Assembly: GCA_964393615.1 (NCBI GenBank)
Contig: CAYMUR010000048.1
Location: forward strand, 1 to 38,374
DNA from: CAYMUR01 sp964393615
GTDB taxonomy: Bacteria; Planctomycetota; Planctomycetia; Pirellulales; Pirellulaceae
Length of the DNA stretch: 38,374 nucleotides
Direction: 5' to 3'
Shown: in pieces, positions 15,516 to 25,045 of the stretch
Layout of the letters: the number at the start of each line of letters is the position of its first letter
Numbering within the stretch: position 1 is the first letter of the stretch
Notes under the pieces: generated by a model
Told to the model about the DNA's origin: nothing
The model's database searches: none
What the model saw: only the letters and a program-made list of their open reading frames with translations
Translations under genes and position numbers: made by a program

Positions 15516-16322
15516 ATGCATTTGTCGGAAATGTTTCAATTGGATGGAAAAGTGGCTGTGGTGACAGGTGGTGCACGGCATCTTGGATTCGATGTGGCAG
15601 AAATCCTGGCGGAAGCGGGATGCCAATTAGTGATCACGTCTCGAACGCTTGCCGATGCTGAACACGCGGCGGAACGATTGATAGATTCGACTGGTCGTGA
15701 TGTATTACCTTTGCAGTTGGACCTTATGGATACGAGCACGATCGAAACATTCGCCCAATCGGCCTGGGATTGGAAAGGATACGTCGACATTCTCTTTAAC
15801 AACGCGGGTGGTGGCGTAGGTAACTCTTCGGGGCATTTGTTTGACCGGAGTACAGAAGACATTTTAGCCATGATCGCGCTCAATCTGAGTGCGCCGTTGC
15901 TGTGTTGCAAAGCCTTTTCATCCAAAATGGCCCAGCGAGGTTCGGGCAAGATCATCAATATCGCGTCGATTGCGGGAATGGTTGGACGTGACCGTCGGAT
16001 GTATGAAAACCACGGAATGTCAGGTCAACCGATCGACTATGCCGCCGCCAAAGCGGGGGTGATTGGTATGACGCTTGACCTGGCAGGATTGTTGACCCCA
16101 ATGGGAATTCAGGTGAATTCCATTTCTCCGGGAGGTTTTGGGCCACAGGACAAATTACCGGACGGTTTTGCTCAAGCGTACGGTGACCGCACTCCGGCGG
16201 GAAGAATGGGGTTGTACGAGAACGAGATCAAGGGCGCCGCACTCTACCTGGCTTCACCAGCCTCTGATTATGTCAGCGGACATAACCTGGTGGTCGACGG
16301 TGGGTTTACAATCTGGCATTAG
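15516..16322 (+). CDS. Short-chain dehydrogenase/reductase (SDR)
   Basis: This 268-residue classical SDR has the Rossmann dinucleotide loop VVTGGARHLGFDVAE (a TGGxxxLG variant) at residues 15-29, NNAGGG at 95-100, the catalytic Ser151 in NIASIAG, and Tyr175/Lys179 in YAAAK. The C-terminal SPGGFGPQDK segment and the final DGGFTIWH are typical of the 3-oxoacyl/gluconate-5-dehydrogenase group. GGGAG precedes the ATG. It starts 35 bases after the redoxin remnant, which may once have shared its transcript. The likely reaction is NAD(P)-dependent oxidation of a sugar acid or 3-hydroxy compound. The substrate is inference only. Confidence 0.92.
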   Translation: MHLSEMFQLDGKVAVVTGGARHLGFDVAEILAEAGCQLVITSRTLADAEHAAERLIDSTGRDVLPLQLDLMDTSTIETFAQSAWDWKGYVDILFNNAGGGVGNSSGHLFDRSTEDILAMIALNLSAPLLCCKAFSSKMAQRGSGKIINIASIAGMVGRDRRMYENHGMSGQPIDYAAAKAGVIGMTLDLAGLLTPMGIQVNSISPGGFGPQDKLPDGFAQAYGDRTPAGRMGLYENEIKGAALYLASPASDYVSGHNLVVDGGFTIWH

Positions 16323-16444
16323 GAGTATCCTTTGCTGACATGGAGATCACAGGCGGACCCACCAGAAGAAAGGTGCTTTTTGTCGCTTTTGTCAGACGAT
16401 TCATTTCACAAGCCAGAGGATCCTGTCGCCATGGCTTGGCAGTC

Positions 16445-17398
16445 TCAGGCGGGAAACTGTGGTTTGTTGCCTTGAAGTACGGCCCAGATGTCTCGGACTA
16501 CCCAGCTCATGTTTTCCAGTCCAGTATCTGTGCGGGAGGCCAAGTGAGGTAAAAGTCTTACGTTGGGCAGACCAAAAAGCGGGCAATCGTCAACCGGTGG
16601 TTCCGGGTCGAGGACATCGAGTATTGCTCGGCTGTTCAAGTCAGCGGTTTCCTTTGCCCACTGCGCTAGTGCCGCCGTGTCAATAATCATGCCCCGTGCC
16701 GCATTAATTAACAGGCAACCTGGTTGCAGCAGGGTCAGTTGGTTCGTTCCGAGCAAGTGTCGGTTTTCCGAGCGACCATCTACGTGAATGGTCAATACAT
16801 TACTCTGCCTGCAGAGCGTCTCCATGTTCACGAATTCAAAAGGGTAATCCACCTCTTTTCGTAGTTGTTTTTCAGGCAGCAGATCATGTACGATCAGGTT
16901 CATGCCAATGGCGTGCGCCACGGCGCCCACGCGTTTACCGATTCTTCCCAGTCCGAGAATTCCCAACGTCAACTGGTCCAGCTGTTGGCCCAATTCAGTT
17001 CGGCGTAATTCGAGATACCGATCTGTCTCGATCGGTCCAACGATGGAGGTGCGCGGTCGGAATGCATCCAGCATGAGTGCGAAAACATATTCAACGACGG
17101 CTTGGCGATTGGCTTCGGGAGTGTAAACCACCTGTATGCCCCGCTTCTGGCAAGCTTTCATGTCGATGGTCTCCAATCCAACGCCGGAGCGGCCAACGAC
17201 CTTTAAGTGGGGCGCGTGATCGAGTAATTGATCGTTTACCTTTAAATAACTTCCAATGATCAGGCCCTCCGCACGAGACAGTTGTGTGTGGAGTTCCTGT
17301 TCTTGACGATGATCACAATTTACCAGTTCGACATGTTGTTGGAGCCACGTAGAACAAACAGGAACCAAGGGAGCTGTGTTGACGACAAGTGGGGGCAT
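16445..17398 (-). CDS. D-isomer-specific 2-hydroxyacid dehydrogenase
   Basis: This 317-residue NAD-dependent dehydrogenase reduces or oxidises 2-oxo/2-hydroxy acids. Visible parts: GLETIDMKACQKRGIQVVY, the NAD-binding LGLGRIGKRVGAVAHAIGM, NAARGMIIDTAAL with the substrate arginine, DVLDPEPPVDDCPL with the catalytic glutamate, and LLPHLASRTDTG with the catalytic histidine. The frame stays open 62 codons upstream; AAGG lies just before the ATG at 17398 (PPLVVNTAPL follows), which I take as the start. It converges on the SDR. It could be a phosphoglycerate- or glyoxylate/hydroxypyruvate-type reductase. Confidence 0.92.
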   Translation of the reverse strand: MPPLVVNTAPLVPVCSTWLQQHVELVNCDHRQEQELHTQLSRAEGLIIGSYLKVNDQLLDHAPHLKVVGRSGVGLETIDMKACQKRGIQVVYTPEANRQAVVEYVFALMLDAFRPRTSIVGPIETDRYLELRRTELGQQLDQLTLGILGLGRIGKRVGAVAHAIGMNLIVHDLLPEKQLRKEVDYPFEFVNMETLCRQSNVLTIHVDGRSENRHLLGTNQLTLLQPGCLLINAARGMIIDTAALAQWAKETADLNSRAILDVLDPEPPVDDCPLFGLPNVRLLPHLASRTDTGLENMSWVVRDIWAVLQGNKPQFPA

Positions 17399-17639
17399 GT
17401 TTTCGGCCTTGAGTTGTGGACAAACGGGGATGTTCTTCGTCAAGGAACGGCCAAATGATCTACCGCCGTGTGTCTTCACGGAGTCACGTTTGCGAGAATT
17501 GTTTGTGCTTGAGTATAGTGAACTGCGGCAAAGTCTCCAACCGAGTTGCTTTTGATGTCTCAACAGCGGGTTGTCTGATTCCATTCAGAGCGGGAGTGGC
17601 GGGAGGATGAACGTTGCCTGATACCATGATGGTGGCTGG

Positions 17640-19103
17640 CTAGAGATGACAGATTTGTTCCACCACCTTGCCGTGCACGTCAGTCAAGCGATAGTCGCGC
17701 CCTTGAAAGCGATGTACCAGACGTTCATGGTTAAATCCCAGCAGATGCAGAACCGTGGCCTGTAAGTCGTGAATGTGTACCGGGTCACGCGCTGTGGAAA
17801 AACCAAGCTCGTCGGATTCGCCGTGCACATATCCGGGTTGGGCACCACCTCCCGCCAACCACATCGTGTAACAATCAGGAAAATGGTCTCGTCCTAGTCT
17901 GGGAGACTCGGCTGTCCGACCCTCGCGAAACGGAGTACGGCCGAACTCTCCACCACAGATGATTAGCGTTTCATCCAAAAGTCCTCTTTGTTTAAGGTCT
18001 CGGATCAATGCGGTGACTGGCCGATCCATGGTGGCACATTTTTCCGTCAATCCATCTTGAATTTCAGTGTTAGAGCCGTTTCCATGGAAGTCCCACCCCC
18101 AATCGAAAAGTTGAACATAGCGAACCCCCTTTTCAATCAGGCGGCGGGCCAGCAGGCAGTTGTTGGCCAAGCTTGCTTCACCTGGTTGGGCACCGTAGGC
18201 CTCAAGAGTTTCAGCTGTCTCGTGCGAGATGTCCATGACTTCGGGGACTGCCATTTGCATACGAAAAGCTAGTTCGTATTGCATGATGCGGGACAAGGTT
18301 TCAGGATGTCCCAACTGGTCGGCTTGCAATTGATTCAACCGGCTCAATGTATCAAGGCTGCGACGGCGGAGACTGCGATCCATCCCTGCGGGATTGGAAG
18401 CGTAGAGAACCGGATCCCCTTTGGACCGACATTGAACACCTGCGAAGACAGACGAAAGGAAACCGCTGTCAAACGAATTTTTACCTCCGTTCGGTTGCAC
18501 GCCACTGGAAATTAGCACGACGAATCCCGGTAGGTTTTGGCTTTCTGAACCGAGTCCATAAGTCACCCATGATCCCAAGGACGGACGTCCCGGGCGCGGT
18601 GATCCGGTGTAGAGTAATAACTCGGCCGGCGCATGGTTGAACTCGTCCGTGTGCATCGAACGAATCATACATAACTCATCGGCCACACCTTGCAAATGAG
18701 GTAATGCATCGGACATCCACATCCCGGATTCCCCGTATTGTCGAAATGTTCGAGGGGTTCCCAGGAGTTTAGGCTTCGTGGAGGTAAACGCAAACCGTTT
18801 GCCGTCAAAAAACTCAGCGGGGCATTCTTGTCCGTTTCTTTTTACCAGTTCGGGTTTGTAATCGTACAAGTCAAGGTGAGGAGGGGAACCGGTCAGATGC
18901 AGATAGATGACACGTTTTGCCTTGGGCGGGGCGTGTGGCTGTCGAGGCAGCAACGGATTCGAAACATTTATGGAGGCGGAGGCTGCCGATTGACTTCCGT
19001 TCAACAGAGAAGCCATTGCCAAAGAACCGAGTCCCAGACTGGAATGACTCAGAAAGTACCTTCGCGTTGCCTGCTGGATTTCAGGGAGTTTATTGTACAT
19101 CAT
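17640..19103 (-). CDS. DUF1501 family protein with Tat signal
   Basis: This 487-residue protein of the sulfatase-like DUF1501 family is abundant in planctomycetes. The N-terminus ATRRYFLSHSSLGLGSLAM is a twin-arginine signal, so it should be exported folded. The core includes KRVIYLHLTGSPPHLDLYDY, the ADELCMIRSMHTDEFNHAPAE segment, the GRPSLGSWVTYGLGS segment, FDWGWDFHG and ICGGEFGRTPFREG, and a C-terminal HIHDLQATVLHLLGFNHERL. Its ATG lies one base after the stop of the upstream giant cytochrome gene, so it is almost certainly co-translated with it. The role of these pairs is not established; they are proposed to act on sulfated or other complex substrates. An alternative start one codon later is possible. 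Confidence 0.95.
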   Translation of the reverse strand: MMYNKLPEIQQATRRYFLSHSSLGLGSLAMASLLNGSQSAASASINVSNPLLPRQPHAPPKAKRVIYLHLTGSPPHLDLYDYKPELVKRNGQECPAEFFDGKRFAFTSTKPKLLGTPRTFRQYGESGMWMSDALPHLQGVADELCMIRSMHTDEFNHAPAELLLYTGSPRPGRPSLGSWVTYGLGSESQNLPGFVVLISSGVQPNGGKNSFDSGFLSSVFAGVQCRSKGDPVLYASNPAGMDRSLRRRSLDTLSRLNQLQADQLGHPETLSRIMQYELAFRMQMAVPEVMDISHETAETLEAYGAQPGEASLANNCLLARRLIEKGVRYVQLFDWGWDFHGNGSNTEIQDGLTEKCATMDRPVTALIRDLKQRGLLDETLIICGGEFGRTPFREGRTAESPRLGRDHFPDCYTMWLAGGGAQPGYVHGESDELGFSTARDPVHIHDLQATVLHLLGFNHERLVHRFQGRDYRLTDVHGKVVEQICHL

Positions 19104-19104
19104 G

Positions 19105-22100
19105 TTATTTCTTAAGAAACATTTCGTCCAGGTTCAGCAATACATTACCGACGACTGTCCAGGCCGCCAAGCGGACTGGATCGGCTCCCGGAGGCAAAGG
19201 GCCTAGCGGAACTGTCGCTAACTGGCTTGCCTTGTCAGCGTCGTCTTTTAATTGCAGGTGGGATTGCTGGTACAGTTCGACCAGGTGGTCGAGCTCTTTG
19301 CTGCTGGGATTTCTGGACAGGCAAAGACGAAAACCGTGTTGCGCTTGGTCTCTTAAGCTGCCTTCGACCGCAGCGATGCGTCTGGCCAGGCCTTGGGCAG
19401 CTTCTACATAAACCGGGTCATTTAACGTTACCAATGCTTGAAGTGGTGTATTGGTTCGTGAACGTCGGATCGTGCAGACTTCGCGGTTGGGGGCATCAAA
19501 GGTAGCCATTGACGGGTAGGGACTCGACCGACGCCAGGTTGTGTAAACAGCACGTCGATACCGGTCGGATCCTTGGCTCGGTTCCCAATCGATGGTGGGC
19601 CCAAATGCGGCGAGAAGTCCCAGCTTTGGCTGAGGTGGCCGGACTGGTGGGCCATAGAGTTTCTTTTCCAGCAGTCCACTGACAAACAATGCTTGGTCAC
19701 GAATGACTTCAGCGGAAACTCGAAAACGTGGTCCACGCGAAACAAGTTGATTGTCCGGAAATCGTTCGTACTGTTCGGCGGTGACGGCGGAGGATTGTCG
19801 ATAGACGGCCGATTGGACGATCAACCGTAATAAGGCTCGAGTGTCCCAGTTGCGACGCATCAATTCGGTCGCCAGGTAGTCCAATAATCTGGGGTGCGAT
19901 GGTCGTTCGCCTTGTGCTCCAAACTCTTCGCTAGTACGTACCAATCCAACACCAAAGATGGCTTCCCAGTAGCGGTTTACAACGACCCGGGCGGTGAGTG
20001 GATTGCGGTCATCGATCAGCCATTTGGCGAGTGTCAGCCGATTCATAGGGAATGGTGCATTGGGTGGAAGTTCGTGAAAAACGGCCGGTATGCCAGCAGA
20101 CACTTTCTGACCCACATCCAAAAAATTTCCGCGGTGTTGAACATGTGTATGGCGGTGTTGATCGGGTGGCAGTTCTCGCATGATGGGAACGGTCGTAGGC
20201 TTTATGTCGTCCAGACGTTTTTGTAAGGCAATCATCTCGTTAGCAAGCGGTTTTGGCGGTACTAGCGTTTTCATGTAGTAATCCACCAGTTTTTGTTTGT
20301 CGGTATTATCCAAATCGCCCCATGGATAGTTCAGCACTTCGGCAATTGCAGGGGGGACCAGTTTCACTGCGCCGACGGCTGTTGTTGCAGAAATACGAAA
20401 ATGGCCGAGTGTATGTTGATCGCCGTATTGCTGTTCAAGCGTCAATTGCAAGCGAGTCAGTTCACCTTCTATTCCGACAGACTCTTTCAGCTGGAACGCG
20501 GCTCGACTGGTGTTACCAGCAAATCCGCCAACTGCCCAGCCAGTTTGGCTGTCTTGGCCATTATCGTCGATCGCTCTTTTTGCCGCCCAACGATTCAATA
20601 CAAGATGGTTGTTTGGGCCGATTTGTTCTGCATCGGCTGAGGCATCCGTAAATACCAGAGGGACCGCACCATTTAGATCTGCTGTTAATTTTGGCTGCGG
20701 TGCGATTTGATAAGTTTCTTTCCAAATTACCGAGTGATTGTCATCGAGAATTGACAAGATCAACCCGTTCAGACGTGATGCTAAATCGCCATCGGTGCGA
20801 TTCCAAATGGATACACTATCGATCGGTTGGAGTAGGCCTAAGTCGACTTCCCACCAGGGATCGTTTTCAGTGGTCGTGTGCGTTACGCTGTGGTTGGTGT
20901 AGACGCCATCCGTGTTTCCGTCGGTGGCATGCTTTGCAAACCCGCCAAGATGAGTCGATGATTGGGTCGCTTTTCCATCTCGCGCAATGTTTTGACCGCC
21001 GCTCCGTACCTCGACTTCTGCAATGTGAATCACCTTATCCTTGCCTGGTAGATCAATTCGCACGAAACGACCCATGCGTTTACGCCGAGATTCAGAGTTG
21101 TCAGCCACTCGGAATTCAGTGAGAACAAAGTTGCCGTTTTCTGCCCGTCCCGGGCCTTTCGAAGGCAACGAATTGTCAGCGACTGCTTCGATCTGTAGGG
21201 CAGTAATACCGGACAGCTCGGTTTCGATCTCCAGGAAATAAGTGTCCTTTTTCGGTTGAGCTCCCGACACCAGCACATCGCCGTCCTCGCTAATGGTCAA
21301 CGTGGCTTTGCCGGTGGATTTGGCGGAGGTCGGCACCAGCGTTTTCCATTTGTAGTCGCGATGGGCCAATTCTTTCCATTCTCTGTGTTTATCAATGAAG
21401 GATTCATCATCCGGCAACAATTGCTTTTCCAGTGTTATTAATTGACGTTCTAATTCCGTTTCCTTTTGTTTGATTTCATTCGTCATCACAGTCAATAAGG
21501 GGGACTCGTCCAACAGGTCAGCATCTGCCGTATTGTTCAAGATCGCGAATAACTCGAAAAATTCCTGCTGTGACAGCGGATCGTATTTGTGGTTATGACA
21601 CTGTGCGCAGCGAATGGTTGTGCCCATCCACACCTGCATCGTTGTATTGACACGGTCGACAATTGCCACGTTGCGAAATTCTTCGTCATTGGTACCCCCC
21701 TCATTATTTGTGAGCGTGTTGCGATGAAAAGCAGTGGCGATCAGTTGGTCTTCGTTCGGGTTTGGCAGCAGATCGCCGGCAAATTGTTCGATGGTAAACT
21801 GGTCGAAGGCCATATTAGCGTTGATGGCGCGAATGACCCAATCTCGATACGCCCATATGGTGCGGGGAGGATCGTCAGCGTAACCGGCCGAATCTGCGTA
21901 ACGTGCCAAATCGAGCCACATTCTCGCCCAATGTTCGCCGAACGTCGGGCGACTGCAGAGTCGGTCGACTAGTCGTTCCAACGCCACGGGCGAGGGATTT
22001 GTCGTAAAATTTTGCGAGTCTACCCATGCCGGAGGTAGGCCCGTCAAATCAATGGATAACCGACGAATGAGTGCGTGCCGGTCCGCTTCCAGAGAGGGTG

Positions 22101-22638
22101 ACAGACCGTTTTGTTCCAATTCAGAAAGAATGAAACAATCAATTTCGTTCTTAGGCCAATGTGAGGCGTTGAGTGTTGGGATCGTGGGCCGGGTAGGTGA
22201 TCGGTATGCCCAATGTTCCGTGAACTTAGCTCCTTGTTGAATCCACTTTTTTAGTAAACCAATTTCACGGGTTGACAATTTCTTGCCACTGTGGCTCGGT
22301 GGCATGCGCTCGTCGTCATGCAGACTGGCGACTCGGCGGATGACCTCGCTCTGTTCAGGTTTCCCCGGAACGATGGCCCTTGTCCCTGATTCACGCTCGG
22401 ACAGTGCGCCCTCTGCCGTATCCAACCGGAGATTTGCCTGTTGCTGCTTGACATCCGGGCCATGACATTGAAAGCAGTTGTTAGAGAGGATGGGACGGAT
22501 GTCCCCATCGAAGTCGACAAGGGTCGGTTCGGCAGAAACCGTCAGTACGACCAAAAAGGAAAAAAAGGCCACTTGTCGTCTTTGTGGGTTTGGAAACCAC
22601 CAAAATCTTGAAACTCCCTGCGCTCCTCGGAGTTCCAA
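19105..22638 (-). CDS. PSCyt1 / DUF1549 / DUF1553 giant cytochrome with inserted discoidin-like domain
   Basis: This 1177-residue exported protein has a hydrophobic N-terminus (residues about 23-37). A planctomycete cytochrome C domain follows with heme motif CFQCH at 55-59, then DUF1549 (about 160-370: FILSELEQNGLSPSLEADRHALIRRLS, WLDLARYADSAGY, EQFAGDL). A second heme motif, CAQCH, is at 344-348. An F5/8 type C (discoidin)-like segment at about 520-640 (IAEVEVRSGGQNIARDGKATQSS, NDPWWEVDLG) is followed by DUF1553 (about 860-1120: RLTLAKWLIDDRNPLTARVVVNRYW, CTIRRSRTNTPLQALVTLNDP). It is the upstream partner of the DUF1501 gene. The start is TTG at 22638 and uncertain; GTG at residue 23 is an alternative. 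Confidence 0.94.
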   Translation of the reverse strand: MELRGAQGVSRFWWFPNPQRRQVAFFSFLVVLTVSAEPTLVDFDGDIRPILSNNCFQCHGPDVKQQQANLRLDTAEGALSERESGTRAIVPGKPEQSEVIRRVASLHDDERMPPSHSGKKLSTREIGLLKKWIQQGAKFTEHWAYRSPTRPTIPTLNASHWPKNEIDCFILSELEQNGLSPSLEADRHALIRRLSIDLTGLPPAWVDSQNFTTNPSPVALERLVDRLCSRPTFGEHWARMWLDLARYADSAGYADDPPRTIWAYRDWVIRAINANMAFDQFTIEQFAGDLLPNPNEDQLIATAFHRNTLTNNEGGTNDEEFRNVAIVDRVNTTMQVWMGTTIRCAQCHNHKYDPLSQQEFFELFAILNNTADADLLDESPLLTVMTNEIKQKETELERQLITLEKQLLPDDESFIDKHREWKELAHRDYKWKTLVPTSAKSTGKATLTISEDGDVLVSGAQPKKDTYFLEIETELSGITALQIEAVADNSLPSKGPGRAENGNFVLTEFRVADNSESRRKRMGRFVRIDLPGKDKVIHIAEVEVRSGGQNIARDGKATQSSTHLGGFAKHATDGNTDGVYTNHSVTHTTTENDPWWEVDLGLLQPIDSVSIWNRTDGDLASRLNGLILSILDDNHSVIWKETYQIAPQPKLTADLNGAVPLVFTDASADAEQIGPNNHLVLNRWAAKRAIDDNGQDSQTGWAVGGFAGNTSRAAFQLKESVGIEGELTRLQLTLEQQYGDQHTLGHFRISATTAVGAVKLVPPAIAEVLNYPWGDLDNTDKQKLVDYYMKTLVPPKPLANEMIALQKRLDDIKPTTVPIMRELPPDQHRHTHVQHRGNFLDVGQKVSAGIPAVFHELPPNAPFPMNRLTLAKWLIDDRNPLTARVVVNRYWEAIFGVGLVRTSEEFGAQGERPSHPRLLDYLATELMRRNWDTRALLRLIVQSAVYRQSSAVTAEQYERFPDNQLVSRGPRFRVSAEVIRDQALFVSGLLEKKLYGPPVRPPQPKLGLLAAFGPTIDWEPSQGSDRYRRAVYTTWRRSSPYPSMATFDAPNREVCTIRRSRTNTPLQALVTLNDPVYVEAAQGLARRIAAVEGSLRDQAQHGFRLCLSRNPSSKELDHLVELYQQSHLQLKDDADKASQLATVPLGPLPPGADPVRLAAWTVVGNVLLNLDEMFLKK

Positions 22639-22771
22639 ACAGGGTCTCTAATTTGGTATACCAGATAAAAACGGCGGTAGAAGCTTACCTGAACACAGAC
22701 CGGATTGGCCTGCCGCTCAGAAGCCAGTTACCTGTAATCGTATATCATCCAATCGGCATGAGCAAGCTGAT

Positions 22772-23344
22772 TCAGGCAGGATAATGACAGGTTTGTTGTT
22801 TCTGTCGGGGCCGAATCGTGACAAGAAATCCGGTTGTTCCACACAGGATCAAGAGCAGTGAACCTGGTTCTGGTACGGGAAAAGTGACATCCCAGGAGGG
22901 GAATACAACAGGTTGGTCGGATGCGTTAAAACCGCTGGCAGCCGTACCTGTCCAGCGAACTTGAGGAGGTTCGATTCTATCATCGAGTGCATCAAAAGTG
23001 ATTTGGAAGATGTCACCACTGACTGCCGTACTCGGCAAACTGGGATCATGGGTTTCCCCGAGAAGAGCCCGGTACACACCGTTTCCCAAGTCAGACTGGC
23101 GAATGTTGATCCCTTGTAGGCCTACCGGTTGGTCGGAAAGCGGATTAAGCCGTGACCCGTCAAAGTAAAATTCTCCTTGGAATTTAGTGATTCCTTCAGG
23201 GTCGACAATATAAGTCCATTGGTTGTTCACTTTCGTGACTGAAATTTTCCAGGTATTGGGTGGGACAAAGGCCTGCGACTCGTGGCAAAACATCAATAGA
23301 GCAGACAAGGCGGTTACGAAAGTGGCGAGTACTTTGAACTTCAT
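22772..23344 (-). CDS. Small PEP-CTERM exported protein
   Basis: This 190-residue protein has a signal peptide (MKFKVLATFVTALSALLMF to HESQAF). The middle is an unrecognised beta-rich region, and the C-terminus is a PEP-CTERM sorting signal: VPEPGS, a hydrophobic run (LLLILCGTTGFLVTI), then basic RPRQKQ. An exosortase would cleave and anchor it at the envelope; no exosortase gene is in this window. I start at 23344 because AGGAGAAG lies 7 bases before that ATG; the frame stays open 20 codons further. The function is unknown. Confidence 0.88.
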   Translation of the reverse strand: MKFKVLATFVTALSALLMFCHESQAFVPPNTWKISVTKVNNQWTYIVDPEGITKFQGEFYFDGSRLNPLSDQPVGLQGINIRQSDLGNGVYRALLGETHDPSLPSTAVSGDIFQITFDALDDRIEPPQVRWTGTAASGFNASDQPVVFPSWDVTFPVPEPGSLLLILCGTTGFLVTIRPRQKQQTCHYPA

Positions 23345-23947
23345 TGGTCTTCTCCTGGGAAGTGGCGTACGGGAGAGTGGTGAAACCAAGGGAACATGTG
23401 GCAAGATTCATCTTGTGTCACTCTAGCAGGGATTGATGTGTCACGCGGTCCGAGGACGTTTTACTGCCAGATGTGTTGGTGCGTTATTGGTTGAGTTTCT
23501 CACCCTTTTGTGACTGTGTGCATGCGAAGTGATTTCAGCCGTTTCATTCACGCTAATTCGCTCACAAAAAATTGTCAAGAAAAGAGTCTCTTATTGGACA
23601 AACGAGAATAGTACAGAAACGTTTTATGCAAGTTCTGCGTTTTGTATCACATCGCCGGTGGGTACGAATTCAGGCGTCACTTGAAATGCCAGGTAGTTAA
23701 GTACCCAGAAGAAGGTGGCGAACTGCAGGAGAAAGTTTGCCTACGCGTCCTGATATCCAAATTTCAGGACCCATAATCGATACAACGCTTAATTTCTACG
23801 TTGTTTACCTGAATTGTCCAAATTTTCCACCAAGATTGTTTTTCGATCGCCGCTGATTTGTCCGATTTGTAATAACATCGGACGAACATGGATTCCCAAG
23901 GTCGGGGCGCACTGAACACACCTTTGCCAAACCTTGGGATAATTGCC
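23345..23947. other. Divergent spacer with a small hairpin
   Basis: About 600 bases between the PEP-CTERM and BON genes contain no gene I can support. A 7-bp inverted repeat with a 10-base loop lies at 23860-23883 (GTCCGAT / ATCGGAC), upstream of the BON gene; it has no T-run. An ATG at 23888 is in frame with the BON gene and could add 20 residues. Confidence 0.5.
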
Positions 23948-24166
23948 ATGCAGAAACTTGCTACCATTCAGAATCAGGCTGAAACCGTCATTTCTACGAA
24001 TCCTTATCTGGCGCAACAAAGTCTCCAGCTCGAATTTGAAAGAGGACGTCTCGTATTACGTGGCGTGGTAAAATCGTTCTTTCAGAAGCAGATGGCCCAA
24101 GAAGCAGTGCGCCATGTAGACGGCGTCGACGAAATTGAAAATCAGCTGGAAGTCAACTGGATGTGA
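23948..24166 (+). CDS. Single BON-domain protein
   Basis: This is a 72-residue protein with one BON domain: LATIQNQAETVISTNPYL, LQLEFERGRLVLRGVV, FFQKQMAQEAVRHVDGVDEIENQLEV. BON domains are thought to bind phospholipid or associate with membranes and often occur in stress-related proteins (OsmY type). There is no signal peptide from this start. The longer form from 23888 is possible, but the added residues do not look like the family. No ribosome-binding site stands out for either start. Confidence 0.72.
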   Translation: MQKLATIQNQAETVISTNPYLAQQSLQLEFERGRLVLRGVVKSFFQKQMAQEAVRHVDGVDEIENQLEVNWM

Positions 24167-25045
24167 AGTGGAGGGTGACGGAGGCATTGGTTGGGGTGAC
24201 TTTGTGTCCGCGACGCTAGTCTTCTAATACAATGTGGGTTGGTTTTTGTTGGGCAAATGAACTGCGATACCCGAGTGAGGCCCTTCTCGTGGCCAGTCAC
24301 GAAGTCGCCCCGGTTTTGTGACGCTGGGAAACTGCGCCGCAGGTCAACATGAGCGAATCACTCTATCTGCCCGTTGCCAGGACCACCAACGGGCATTGGT
24401 CAAATGGTCACCTGGGTGTGGTGTGATTGAGTGACAGCTTCTATTTCTATCGATCGGGTCAATTGGCAAGGCGCAATGGACCAACGGTCCAAGTGCATGA
24501 CAAGGCAAGTTGACAATGCGTTGTTGCCAGGTCTCCAGGGTCTCAGAACGAGTTTGGCCGCATTTTTGCGCTACTGGTACAGGATAGAACGGGGCAATTT
24601 ACCATGGAGATGTACATCTCTAAAGTCATAGAGTGCATTAAGTTGAAGCAAGCTTGCGGGCTGTTTTGGTGGCGGGCCTAGCCCCCGTTATCTGTCGGTC
24701 AAGATTTTTTGTCAATTTGCTGGACAGGCCCGCTGGGTGACTCGCCAGCCGCAGAGTGTTTTGTGGTAGATAGGTTAACGAGTGAGGTAAAAAAATCTTT
24801 ATGGATCGAAAAAACTGGTTCCTGGTGCTGTGAGAAAAGGACCGAGCCACAAGCATTGCCGACAGGGCGCCAAAACACAACTTTTGCCTGGGGGCGGTAG
24901 TGCCCCTTGCGAACTGGCGGTCTGAGCCACATACTGACGCCTAGACAGGGTTAAAGATTTTGGGTTGTCTTGTCCGGCCCGGTCTGTTGAAACGTAGCAA
25001 GGGACGCAACCCGTCACTTCACCAGAATCAAGCGAGGTAAATCGA
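24167..25045. other. Long gene-free stretch with inverted repeats
   Basis: Nearly 880 bases lack any gene I can support. Three inverted repeats stand out. One is a 9-bp perfect stem with a 10-base loop at 24368-24395 (TGCCCGTTG / CAACGGGCA), without a T-run. The second is a perfect 14-bp palindrome at 24607-24620. The third is a distant 8-bp pair (24672-24679 with 24726-24733) that could close a structured loop. A small RNA or regulatory region for tpx is possible, but nothing identifies a family. Confidence 0.5.
24607..24620. promoter_or_regulatory. Perfect 14-bp palindrome, possible operator
   Basis: GAGATGTACATCTC is its own reverse complement. It lies in the gene-free stretch about 430 bases before tpx, too far to act on that start unless the leader is long. 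It looks like a dimeric-regulator site but could be chance. Confidence 0.3.
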
